From Sphingomonas sp. R647 (GTDB lineage Bacteria > Pseudomonadota > Alphaproteobacteria > Sphingomonadales > Sphingomonadaceae): DNA of 64,000 bases. The stretch covers positions 372,001-436,000 of the forward strand of contig NZ_JAIQXT010000002.1 of assembly GCF_020177055.1 (NCBI RefSeq), read 5' to 3'. The first letter of the stretch is position 1. Each line of letters begins with the position of its first letter. Both the position numbers and the translations under genes were made by a program. The notes beneath the pieces were generated by a model. That model was not told where the DNA came from and did not search any database. It saw only the letters and a list, made by a program, of their open reading frames with translations. This document shows positions 49,464-58,056 of this stretch, piece after piece.

Positions 49464-49856
49464 CCAGAGGGCCGGGCGGCCGCGTTGCATGCAAGTGCAC
49501 CGAGGAAAGTCCGGGCTCCACGGAAAAACGGTGCCGGGTAACGCCCGGCGGTCCCGGTTCGCCGGGGTCAGGGAAAGTGCCACAGAGAGCAGACCGCCCA
49601 CTGGTCTTCGGACTGAGGGCAAGGGTGAAAGGGTGCGGCAAGAGCGCACCGCGCGACCGGCAACGGAAGCGGCACGGCAAACCCCACCGGGAGCAAGATC
49701 GAATAGGGACCGCGCATGGGGAGTTCCGCCCCGCGGTCCGGGTTGATTGCTTGAGCCCCCATGCAAATGTGGGCCTAGAGGAATGGTCGCCTATCGCGCG
49801 CACCTCCCCTTGGGGAAAGGGCCGCGTGGACAGAACCCGGCTTACAGGCCCTCTGG
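49464..49856 (+). ncRNA. rnpB: RNase P RNA (class A)
   Basis: The terminal P1 helix is CCAGAGGGCC (49464-49473) with GGCCCTCTGG (49847-49856). The universal core GAGGAAAGTCCGGGCTCC follows near 49501 and the 3' universal segment ACAGAACCCGGCTTACAGGCC-like sequence near 49830. The RNA is about 393 bases, normal for alphaproteobacteria. It is the catalytic part of the tRNA 5' processing enzyme. Apparent reading frames in this interval are not genes. Confidence 0.95.
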
Positions 49857-49893
49857 CACCTGATTTCGTCTGAATTGCAGGACTTGTCACCGC

Positions 49894-49910
49894 ATCCCCC
49901 GCTGGGGGAT
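49894..49910 (+). terminator. Short hairpin between rnpB and the CHAT gene
   Basis: ATCCCCC-GCT-GGGGGAT is a perfect seven-base stem, about 40 bases past rnpB and followed by the Shine-Dalgarno of the next gene. It may help end rnpB or stabilise the CHAT mRNA; no T-run follows, so it is a weak terminator. Confidence 0.35.
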
Positions 49911-49932
49911 AAGGGAGGCGGAGGCGAGACCG

Positions 49933-52900
49933 ATGGAACGCGGAATCCTGTTCGGCGCGGGTGTGTCGCTCGCAGCGATGATCTCCGGCCACGCCGAGGC
50001 GGGGCAGAGCGATCTACGCAAGGCGTGTGTGCAGGAAGCGAAGATGCCGACGCCGGACGACAAGTCCGGAATCGCATATGCCGACATGGTGCCGGACCGG
50101 GCGATCGAGATTTGCCGGCGCGCGCTTGACGCCGCACCAGCCGATGCGGCGATCATGGCCAACCTGGCGCGTGCGCTCTACAAGGCGGAACGTTATGCAG
50201 AGGCGCTGCCCCTGCTCGAGCGGGCGGTCAAGGCCGGCAACATCCAGGCGCTGAATACGCTGACCAACATGTACAAGGAAGGTCGCGGGGTAGCGAAGGA
50301 CCCCGCGCGCGCCTTTGCCTATTCAAAGGCTGCCGAACATCGCGACAATGTGACCGTCGCCGGGATTCTGGGCGACCATTATATGATAGGCATCGGTACC
50401 CCAGTCGATACCAGACGCGGACTCGCATTCTGGGCGCGGTCGGCAGAACTGGGCAATGCGCTCGCCGCTAACGCACTCGGTGAGACCTACCGCCAGGGCA
50501 GTTACGGAGTGACACGCGACCCTGCGCTCGCCCGCAGATGGTACAGCCGTGCGATGGCGCTGGGCCATGACGATGCGGTGGCGGCTCTTGCCTTTATGAT
50601 CGACAACGGCCTTGGCGGGACTGCGGACCCGGTTGAGGCGCGCAAACTGTACAAGGTCGCGTCGGATCGCGGATCAGGCTGGGGCGCGGAAAATCTCGGC
50701 TGGATGTTCCAGGTTGGTCGGGGTGGGGCCAAGGATCCGGTGGAGGCCGCGCGTTACATCCGGCTGGCGGTCGATCGCGGTCAGACCAGCGCAATGCGGC
50801 GGCTCGGCAATTACTATCGCGACGGAACCGGCGTTGAGCGCGACATCCACATGGCGATCGCCTGGTATCGCAAGGCGGCCGACGCGGAGGATGACGACGC
50901 CATGGTCGAGCTGGGCGATCTCGCCGCCAGCGGCAAGGGGATGCCCCGCGACGAAGCCGCGAGCCGGGACTGGTACCGCAAGGCAGCCGAGGCCGGTAAT
51001 GCGCGCGGCATGCGCAAGCTTGCCTATGACCTGGCATCGAGCGAGTTCACCGGGGTGCCAAGCGACAATCCTGCTGCGCTCAAATGGTATCATAAGCTCG
51101 CCGAAACCGACGATCCGAAGGACGCCGCCTTCGCCGCGGACGCACTCGCCGAGGGCAAGGCAGTACCGCTCGATCTCAAGGCTGCGCGGAAATACTATGA
51201 AAAGGCGCTCGCAGGCGGTGTCGAGGACAGCGCGCGGCCGCTGGTCGAAACCGTCCTGCGCGACAATCCCCTTGACGCCGAGCGCGCCTATGCCCTGCGC
51301 ATCCTGACCGAGCACGCAGGCAAGGGCGAGGGGTGGGCGCTCGCGGCGCTGGCGCATCCAGGGCCGATGATAGCAGCGGCCGGGCTCCGGATCGATAGCG
51401 CGGCGTGGCGGGCGAAGATTGCGACTCTGACCGATTCCAAGGCGCTGACGGATGTCGCCCAAGCGTTGCAGGCCGGCAAGCTCGCGAAGCAGCAATTCGG
51501 ACTGGCGGTGCAATATGCCAAGGCTGCGAGCGACCCGTCGGTGGCGAAAGAGTATCAGCTCAAGCTGATGCTCGACCTCAAGCTGCAGGAGGCGGCGCTG
51601 CGCGAGCTGGCGCGCTATGCCGAGGGGGAGGAGTTCAAGGCGCTTCCGGAGGATCGCAGGACCGCGCTGCTCGCGCAGTTCGACACGCCCTACGCGTTCA
51701 ACTTCAACGGCGATGCATCCTACATCCCGCTGTTCGAAGCGCTTGCCAAGCTGGGGATGCGTGAGGCTGCGGCCAAATATGCCTGGCGGCTGCTCGATGA
51801 CGGCGCGGGTGACCCCGTCGCCGCGTTGAAATGGTTCGAGATCGCCGCCGAACGCGGCTCGGCCGATGCGCAGCGCGCGATCGGATACCTCCACCTCAAG
51901 GGCTTTGGGGTTGAGAAGAGCGCGGTCAAGGCGGTGCGGGCCTGGGAAGAGGCCTATCGCCGGGGCGAGACCAGCGCGGCGATGAGCCTTGCGCTCTATT
52001 ACAAGGGCGAGCTCGAGTTCAGCGACGCCGAGCGCGCGGGCGCGCCGCAGGTTGATCGCGCACAGGCGTTTGAATGGATGCAGCGCGCGGCGTCGTTCAG
52101 CTATGCTAATGCGGTTTTGCTGGCCCGCATGTATCTCGCTGGTGACGGGACCAAGGCCAACCCGAAAGAAGCGATCCGCCTGCTGCGTTGGGCGGTGCAT
52201 TGTGGGGACTATAGCGCCCGGGTCGCGCTCGGTGAGGCCTACCTTCACGGTTCCGGTGTGGCGAAAGACCCGGAAATGGCGCTGCGCTGGTTCAAGCACG
52301 CCGCGGGTACGGGATGGAGCGGCGGCGCGCTGGCGATGGTCCGCGCATCCGCCTTGGGCTGGGGCATGAAGGCCGATGCGAAGCAGACCCGCTACTGGCT
52401 GGCCGAAGCGGTGCGGCGCGGCAGTGACGACGCGAAGAAATGGCAGGAGGCGTGCGGAGCGCAGGCGACGATCAAATGCCTGATCAAGATCGAAGGCTTC
52501 ACCCCGATCCCGATCGGTCCGCAAACCGAAGGTGTGACGGCCGAGCCCGCGTTCGAGTCGCGTGAGGCACTGCTGCGCAAGGATCTCGACGCCGCGGTCG
52601 AGAACGGATCCGAATTCGCGGTGTTCGAAGGGTTCCGCAGCCTGGAGGAACACTATCTCCTTTACGGGAAGATGGACCAGTATCTCGCAACCAAGGTCCG
52701 CTCGCTGGCGATCAAGGAAGCGGCGCTGACCAACCGGTTCGGGAGCCGCGACAATTACTTCGCGCTGATCGAAAGCTCCTGCCACTGGTCGAGCGCCGCT
52801 AAGGAGGCGAATGGCGGCGGGCGGCGAGAGGCGGCGTTGTTCTTCGCCAAGGTCGCGGTCAACAAGCTGCAGGACGCGCGCAAGCGGATTTCCGACCTCG

Positions 52901-54480
52901 ATCCATCGATCCGCGAATGCTTCATCCGGGTGCATCAGGACCGCTATCGCTACCTCGCCGGCATCTTCATGGAGATGGGGCGGTTCGGCGAAGCCGAGCA
53001 TGTGCTGGCGATGCTCAAGGATTTCGAGAGCTACAATTATACCCGCGACAAACGGCGTGAGGGTGAGGCGTTCGACCAGATGCCACTCGATGCCAAGCAA
53101 ACGCAAAGCATCGCGGCGTTCGACGCGGCGACCGCAGCGCTGGCACAGGCGGGGGCGGCGCGCGACCGGCTGATCGCGCTCCAGCGGCAGGGCACGCTGA
53201 CTGCCGAGCAGCAGCAGGAACTGGCCGCCGCGACGACCGCGCTGGGGGCTGCGCAGACGGCGTTTCGCGGCGAACTGGGCGATCTGGCCAATGTCGTCGC
53301 CGGGCTCGACGCCGCGATGACGCCGGATCAGGAGGCGAAGGCGGATCGCGTTGCGGCGATCCAGCCGCGGCTCATTTCCACCGTGCGGCGGTTGGGCAAG
53401 GATGTCGCGGCGCTGCACGCCGTGGTGTTGCCCGACAGCATCCACTGGCTGATCACCACCGCCAACTACCAGAAATCGGTCGTGGTGCCGGTCGACATCA
53501 CCGCGATGCGTAAGGAAGTCGGCCTATACCGCCAGGCGATCAGCGACAAGGCGGTGTTCATCACCGACCCGGCCTCGAAGCTGTACCAGTCGGTGTTCGA
53601 GCCGGTGGACAAAGCGCTGCGTGCTGCAGGAATCCGGCAGGTGATGCTCTCGCTCGACGATGCGCTGCGCTATCTGCCGATGGCTGCGCTCCACGATGGC
53701 AAGCAGTGGCTGGCCGAGCGCTATGCCTTCAGCGCGTTCCGATCGATCGACGAGGTGCAGACGGGGCCGTCGGACGCGACCGAATGGCGCGTGGCGGCGC
53801 TGGGGGCGAGCCAGGGCGGTGCGGGGCTCAGCCCATTGCCCGCGGTTCCGGCCGAGCTGTCGGGAATTGTCCGGGCCGAGGGTAGGGCCACCGGCGTGTT
53901 CCCCGGCGTGGTCAGCCTCGATGGCGCGTTCGACCGGGCCGCATTGGGGGCGGCGATGGCCGGGGGCTATCGCGTGATCCATATCGCGTCGCACTTCGCG
54001 CTCGACCCGGCTAGCGCCGACAAATCGTTTCTGCTGCTCGGCACGGGCAAGGAACTGCCGCTGACCGACTTTATCAAGGATGGCAGCTTCACGGCGATCG
54101 ACGTCGACCTGCTCGCGCTGTCGGCGTGCCAGACCGGCGTGCCGGGGGGCAACCAGAACGGGTCGGAAGTCGATGCGAGCCTCGCCGAGCTGGCGCAAAA
54201 GGCGGGTGCGTCGGCGGTTTTGGCTTCACTCTGGTCGGTGGCGGATGAATCCACCGCGGTGCTGATGCAGCGTTTCTATGCCATCCACTCCAAGGGCGGG
54301 ACAAGCAAGGCCGAGGCGCTGCGCCAGGCACAGTTCGCGCTGATGACAGCGCAGGGCGCCACCGGCGTCGATCGCGGCAAGGGCCGTTCCGGGCCGGACG
54401 GGCCGACCGGCCCGGCGGTCACCGGCTATGCACATCCGTTCTACTGGGCGCCCTTCGTTCTGTTGGGGAATTGGCAGTGA
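49933..54480 (+). CDS. Sel1-repeat protein with C-terminal CHAT (caspase-like) protease domain
   Basis: 1515 residues, GGAGG upstream of ATG 49933. Signal peptide (GILFGAGVSLAAMISGHAEA). Many Sel1/TPR-like units of 35-40 residues (GNALAANALGETYRQGSYGV; LGNYYRDGTGVERD; YLHLKGFGVEKS; RMYLAGDGTKANP) fill about residues 60-400 and 600-850, followed by a helical linker. The C-terminal CHAT domain carries the catalytic pair: His about 1354 in HIASHFAL and Cys about 1399 in LSACQTG, then ASLWSVADESTAVLM. CHAT domains are caspase/separase-like cysteine peptidases. Export would put the protease in the periplasm. It is followed by an Hsp70 and a J-like gene. Confidence 0.88.
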   Translation: MERGILFGAGVSLAAMISGHAEAGQSDLRKACVQEAKMPTPDDKSGIAYADMVPDRAIEICRRALDAAPADAAIMANLARALYKAERYAEALPLLERAVKAGNIQALNTLTNMYKEGRGVAKDPARAFAYSKAAEHRDNVTVAGILGDHYMIGIGTPVDTRRGLAFWARSAELGNALAANALGETYRQGSYGVTRDPALARRWYSRAMALGHDDAVAALAFMIDNGLGGTADPVEARKLYKVASDRGSGWGAENLGWMFQVGRGGAKDPVEAARYIRLAVDRGQTSAMRRLGNYYRDGTGVERDIHMAIAWYRKAADAEDDDAMVELGDLAASGKGMPRDEAASRDWYRKAAEAGNARGMRKLAYDLASSEFTGVPSDNPAALKWYHKLAETDDPKDAAFAADALAEGKAVPLDLKAARKYYEKALAGGVEDSARPLVETVLRDNPLDAERAYALRILTEHAGKGEGWALAALAHPGPMIAAAGLRIDSAAWRAKIATLTDSKALTDVAQALQAGKLAKQQFGLAVQYAKAASDPSVAKEYQLKLMLDLKLQEAALRELARYAEGEEFKALPEDRRTALLAQFDTPYAFNFNGDASYIPLFEALAKLGMREAAAKYAWRLLDDGAGDPVAALKWFEIAAERGSADAQRAIGYLHLKGFGVEKSAVKAVRAWEEAYRRGETSAAMSLALYYKGELEFSDAERAGAPQVDRAQAFEWMQRAASFSYANAVLLARMYLAGDGTKANPKEAIRLLRWAVHCGDYSARVALGEAYLHGSGVAKDPEMALRWFKHAAGTGWSGGALAMVRASALGWGMKADAKQTRYWLAEAVRRGSDDAKKWQEACGAQATIKCLIKIEGFTPIPIGPQTEGVTAEPAFESREALLRKDLDAAVENGSEFAVFEGFRSLEEHYLLYGKMDQYLATKVRSLAIKEAALTNRFGSRDNYFALIESSCHWSSAAKEANGGGRREAALFFAKVAVNKLQDARKRISDLDPSIRECFIRVHQDRYRYLAGIFMEMGRFGEAEHVLAMLKDFESYNYTRDKRREGEAFDQMPLDAKQTQSIAAFDAATAALAQAGAARDRLIALQRQGTLTAEQQQELAAATTALGAAQTAFRGELGDLANVVAGLDAAMTPDQEAKADRVAAIQPRLISTVRRLGKDVAALHAVVLPDSIHWLITTANYQKSVVVPVDITAMRKEVGLYRQAISDKAVFITDPASKLYQSVFEPVDKALRAAGIRQVMLSLDDALRYLPMAALHDGKQWLAERYAFSAFRSIDEVQTGPSDATEWRVAALGASQGGAGLSPLPAVPAELSGIVRAEGRATGVFPGVVSLDGAFDRAALGAAMAGGYRVIHIASHFALDPASADKSFLLLGTGKELPLTDFIKDGSFTAIDVDLLALSACQTGVPGGNQNGSEVDASLAELAQKAGASAVLASLWSVADESTAVLMQRFYAIHSKGGTSKAEALRQAQFALMTAQGATGVDRGKGRSGPDGPTGPAVTGYAHPFYWAPFVLLGNWQ

Positions 54481-54569
54481 AAGCGGGGAGTTTTAGACAC
54501 TTGATGCGCGAGGGCAGATCGCGATAGCTCCCGTTGCCGGCGGGCATCCGCCGGGTCGGGGGGCTTAAG

Positions 54570-56276
54570 ATGATCATCGGGATTGATCTCGGAACGACGA
54601 ACAGCACGGTTGCGATTTGGCGGGATGGGCAAGCGCATTTGATCCCGAATGCGATCGGCGACTATCTGACGCCATCGGCGGTCAGTGTGACCGATGATGG
54701 CACGATCCTGGTCGGTATCGCTGCGCGGGACCGTCAATCGACCCATCCGCGCGACACGGCGACCGCGTTCAAGCGCTATATGGGGACGCGTCACCTCACC
54801 AAACTCGGCGGCATCGAATTCAGCGCCGAAGATCTTTCGGCGATCGTGCTGGGGCGCCTCAAGGCGGATGCCGAGGCGCATCTGGGGGAGCCGGTGACCG
54901 AGGCGGTGATCACTGTGCCCGCCTATTTCAACGACCGCCAGCGCAAGGCAACCCGCCGCGCGGGCGAGCTTGCCGGTCTCGATGTACGGCGTCTGCTCAA
55001 CGAGCCCACCGCAGCGGCGCTTGCCTTTGGCATTCAGGACAATGCGGAGCGCGAGCCGTTTCTGGTGTTTGACCTGGGAGGCGGAACCTTCGACGTCTCG
55101 ATCGTCGAGGTATTCGATGGGGTGGTCGAGGTCCGCGCTTCGGCGGGTGACAACCGCCTGGGCGGCGAGGACTTCAACGACATGTTGGCGGCATTCGCGC
55201 GGACCCGGCTCGACATGGAGACGATCGGAACACGCGTCAGTCCGGCGGTCCTCCACGAATTGATGCGCGCCGCAGCCGAGCGGACGCGGCGCGAACTGAC
55301 GGTGTCCGAGCGCGCGGCATTTCGGATCACGGTCGGAGATACGGTGTTCGAAGCCGATATCTCGGCTCAGGAATTCGAAGCGCAGGGTGCCGCACTGCTC
55401 GATCGTCTGCGTGACCCGGTCCTGCGGTCGCTGCGCGAGAGCGACATCCGGGTCGATGGGTTGAGCGAGATCGTGCTGGTCGGCGGTGCCACCCGCATGC
55501 CGATCGTCCGCAAGGCCGTGACCCGGATGTTCAGCCGCTTCCCCAACGCATCGGTGCATCCCGACCATGCCGTTGGGCTGGGGGCGGCGGTTCAGGCCGG
55601 ATTGCTCGCCAAGGATGCCGCGCTGGACGAGATTCGGCTGACCGATGTCTGTCCCTTTTCCCTCGGCGTGGACACGACCGAACGCGACGCGCGCGGCGCG
55701 TGGCATCCGGGGCTGTTCTCTCCCGTCATCGAACGCAACACGCCGATCCCGGCCAGCCGGATCAGCCACTTCCGAACCCTCTCCGACAATCAGCGCGAGG
55801 TGCAGTTCGGCATCTATCAGGGCGAAGCGCGCGAAGTGCGCAACAACATCAAGCTGGGTCAACTAAGCGTGCCAGTGCCGCCGCGTCCGGCCGGTGAAAT
55901 CTCCGTTGAGTGCCGTTTCAGCTACGACTCCAGCGGACTGCTGGAAGTGGATGTGCGGGTCCCCGAAACCGGGATGACGCGCAATCTGGTGATCATCGAC
56001 GAGGCCGACGCGATGTCGGAACGCGAGTTGGGCGAGCGCCGCGAAGCGCTGGCCGCGCTCAAATTCCATCCGCGTGACGGGAGCGAGAATGCCGCGCTGA
56101 CCGCGCGCGCCACGCGCTGTTACGAGAGCTTTATCGGGGAGCATCGCGAGCGCATCGGGCAGTCGATGCTGTTGTTCCAGTCGGCGCTGGATCGACAGGA
56201 TCCGCGCGCGATCCGCGTCGCGCACGAAGAACTGACCGCATTGCTCGACGCGCTCGAAGGCGAGCGCTTCCTGTGA
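54570..56276 (+). CDS. hscC: HscC-type Hsp70 chaperone
   Basis: 568 residues from the ATG at 54570 (MIIGIDLGTTNSTVAIW), preceded by GGGGGG. Actin-like ATPase with phosphate 1 loop, VPAYFNDRQRKATR, NEPTAAALAFG, FDLGGGTFDVSIVEVF and the adenosine motif IVLVGGATRMP. Substrate domain includes TDVCPFSLGVDTTERD and ends with a short lid, about 70 residues shorter than DnaK, as in HscC. It lies 89 bases after the CHAT gene and overlaps the J-like gene, the same pairing as hscC with djlB/djlC in E. coli. Confidence 0.9.
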   Translation: MIIGIDLGTTNSTVAIWRDGQAHLIPNAIGDYLTPSAVSVTDDGTILVGIAARDRQSTHPRDTATAFKRYMGTRHLTKLGGIEFSAEDLSAIVLGRLKADAEAHLGEPVTEAVITVPAYFNDRQRKATRRAGELAGLDVRRLLNEPTAAALAFGIQDNAEREPFLVFDLGGGTFDVSIVEVFDGVVEVRASAGDNRLGGEDFNDMLAAFARTRLDMETIGTRVSPAVLHELMRAAAERTRRELTVSERAAFRITVGDTVFEADISAQEFEAQGAALLDRLRDPVLRSLRESDIRVDGLSEIVLVGGATRMPIVRKAVTRMFSRFPNASVHPDHAVGLGAAVQAGLLAKDAALDEIRLTDVCPFSLGVDTTERDARGAWHPGLFSPVIERNTPIPASRISHFRTLSDNQREVQFGIYQGEAREVRNNIKLGQLSVPVPPRPAGEISVECRFSYDSSGLLEVDVRVPETGMTRNLVIIDEADAMSERELGERREALAALKFHPRDGSENAALTARATRCYESFIGEHRERIGQSMLLFQSALDRQDPRAIRVAHEELTALLDALEGERFL

Positions 56277-58036
56277 TGGTCTCTGATCCATGGCACGTGC
56301 TCGGCATCGCGCCGACCGACGATGTTCGTGCCGTCCGCCGGGCCTATGCCGCGCGACTGAAGTCCATCGAAATCGACACCGATCCCGAAGGCTATGCCGC
56401 ACTGCGCCTCGCCCGTGACGCCGCGCTGCGGCTGGCGAATGGGCAGGGCGATGGCGGTGATCGGCTGGACGGCGCGGACCAATCCGGTCCGCAAAGCGAG
56501 GGCGAGCTGCGCCTTCGCGTGAACCCATTCCATGCGCCCGCGATCATGGCGCCGGCCCAAGGTGGTGGCTGGCTGTCGCTCGGCACCATTGCGCTGCCCG
56601 CCGATCCGATCATGTGGCGCTGGAGCGAGGTGATCGGCCGTTCCGACGATGGCGTTGATGCGACCATCCCGATTCCGGATCGTGCCACGCTGAAGCCGCC
56701 GCGGCTCGACGCGCATGTGGCGCAGACCATCATGGCCTTTGGCGCGATCGCCGGATCGGAACCGGAATTCGATCATTTCGAGGCCATCATCGCGATCCTG
56801 TTTCAGGATGGCGTTCGCCGCGACACCATGCCGTCGGCCGATGAGGAACGCATGCTGCTGGAGCATTTTGACGGTATCCAGCATGGCCGTCGCATCGGTG
56901 AAATGAACTATTACGCCGATGTTGAGCGCTGGTGCGCCGACATCATTGCGCATGGCGCGCCGGCGTCGAACTGCCTGATGGCGCCTGCCGCAGCTTTTTT
57001 CCGCTGGCGTGAGCGCGCCGGGGAGCTGGGCGAGGGGGAGGCGGTGGCGTTCATCAACCGCCGCCTGAAAGTCTTCGAGTTCATCGAGACGGTTTCAAAG
57101 CCGGAGCATCCCTGGAACAAGGCGTGGACCGAACTTACGACTTACGCGCATGAGCATTCGCGGCGCGGCTGGGGCGTCAAGCGCCAGCATGTTCGTGAGC
57201 TGCTTGAGCATGTGCGAAGCGAAAATCCCGACCTTGAGCAGCATTTCGACGGGACGCGGGTCGCCCTGTGGGAAACCAAGCGTGAATGGGGCAGCTTTCC
57301 GTGGGTCCAGATTGTCGTGGGCGGATTCCTGTTGCTGTCGGTCCTCGGTAAATGTTCACAGGAGATGAGCCGATCGCCGCTGCCGCCGAGCGAAGTCGCC
57401 GGCCCTGGTTACATCGCGCCTGATCTGACGCAGCAGCGCTTCCAGATCGACAATGCATTGCGGGCGCGGGGCTATACTGACCTCACGCTTGCGGTTGCCG
57501 AGCAGGAAAATCCGGAGCTGGCACAGATGCTCAAGAGCAACTGGATCGTGGTCGCAGAGGAAGGCCGGGGCATGGGTAGCTTCGAGGATCGGTTGGCCGC
57601 CGCGCTGAGCGAGCGGCTGGTCATGGCAATCCGTGGCGGTGGTTACGAGGACGTGGCCGACTATCAGCGCAACCGCGTCGCATGGGCGCAGGCCTATCGC
57701 GAGCGGGGCGTCGTCTTGTGTGACGACTATCTGCAGCGAGGGGACACGCCACCCGTGGCAGGCAGGGTTGAGTTTCAGCGACGCGAGCGGGAGATCGAGG
57801 AGCGTGTGCTGCGCACCGCCAAGGCTCCCTTCGCACCGGGCGGGAGCGAGGTCACGATTCCGGGTGAAATCGTGGCGGACGTCCTGACCCGTACGCGTTT
57901 GCCTGAAGCGCGGGTCCGTGCAAGCATGAGGGGCGACGGCGATGCGACCGATCGCTGCGCGGTCAGGATTGCGCTGCTTGACGCCGTTCTGCGGATGCCG
58001 CGAAAGCAAGGGCTCCCGATCCTACGGGCGCTGTAG
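56276..58036 (+). CDS. Membrane-anchored DjlB/DjlC-like J-domain protein lacking HPD
   Basis: 586 residues; ATG at 56276 within the Hsp70 stop (TGATG), with a GTG one codon earlier. N-terminus WHVLGIAPTDDVRAVRRAYAARLKSIEIDTDPEGYAALRLAR follows the helix pattern of DjlB/DjlC-type J-like domains, but TDP stands where HPD is expected. One membrane span, FPWVQIVVGGFLLLSVLGK (about 340-358). The cytosolic middle and the C-terminal region are not recognised. It probably recruits the Hsp70 to the inner membrane. Confidence 0.75.
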   Translation: MVSDPWHVLGIAPTDDVRAVRRAYAARLKSIEIDTDPEGYAALRLARDAALRLANGQGDGGDRLDGADQSGPQSEGELRLRVNPFHAPAIMAPAQGGGWLSLGTIALPADPIMWRWSEVIGRSDDGVDATIPIPDRATLKPPRLDAHVAQTIMAFGAIAGSEPEFDHFEAIIAILFQDGVRRDTMPSADEERMLLEHFDGIQHGRRIGEMNYYADVERWCADIIAHGAPASNCLMAPAAAFFRWRERAGELGEGEAVAFINRRLKVFEFIETVSKPEHPWNKAWTELTTYAHEHSRRGWGVKRQHVRELLEHVRSENPDLEQHFDGTRVALWETKREWGSFPWVQIVVGGFLLLSVLGKCSQEMSRSPLPPSEVAGPGYIAPDLTQQRFQIDNALRARGYTDLTLAVAEQENPELAQMLKSNWIVVAEEGRGMGSFEDRLAAALSERLVMAIRGGGYEDVADYQRNRVAWAQAYRERGVVLCDDYLQRGDTPPVAGRVEFQRREREIEERVLRTAKAPFAPGGSEVTIPGEIVADVLTRTRLPEARVRASMRGDGDATDRCAVRIALLDAVLRMPRKQGLPILRAL

Positions 58037-58051
58037 CCCGCGGGATCGGCT
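58023..58051. terminator. Hairpin overlapping the end of the J-like gene
   Basis: GATCC and GGGC on the left pair with GCCC and GGATC on the right around the stop codon region (CGATCCTACGGGCGC, GCCCGCGGGATCG). It lies between the convergent J-like gene and the DAHP synthase gene and can serve either strand; the T-run is weak. Confidence 0.4.
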
Positions 58052-58056
58052 GGCCC

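Noticed and set aside
49460..49870. Short frames in the RNase P RNA
   Set aside because: The interval matches the class A RNase P RNA core and closing helix, so these are not proteins.
50674..53445. Long minus-strand frame opposite the CHAT protein gene
   Set aside because: Same GC-driven shadow; no domain recognised, and the plus frame has clear Sel1 repeats, signal peptide and CHAT motifs.
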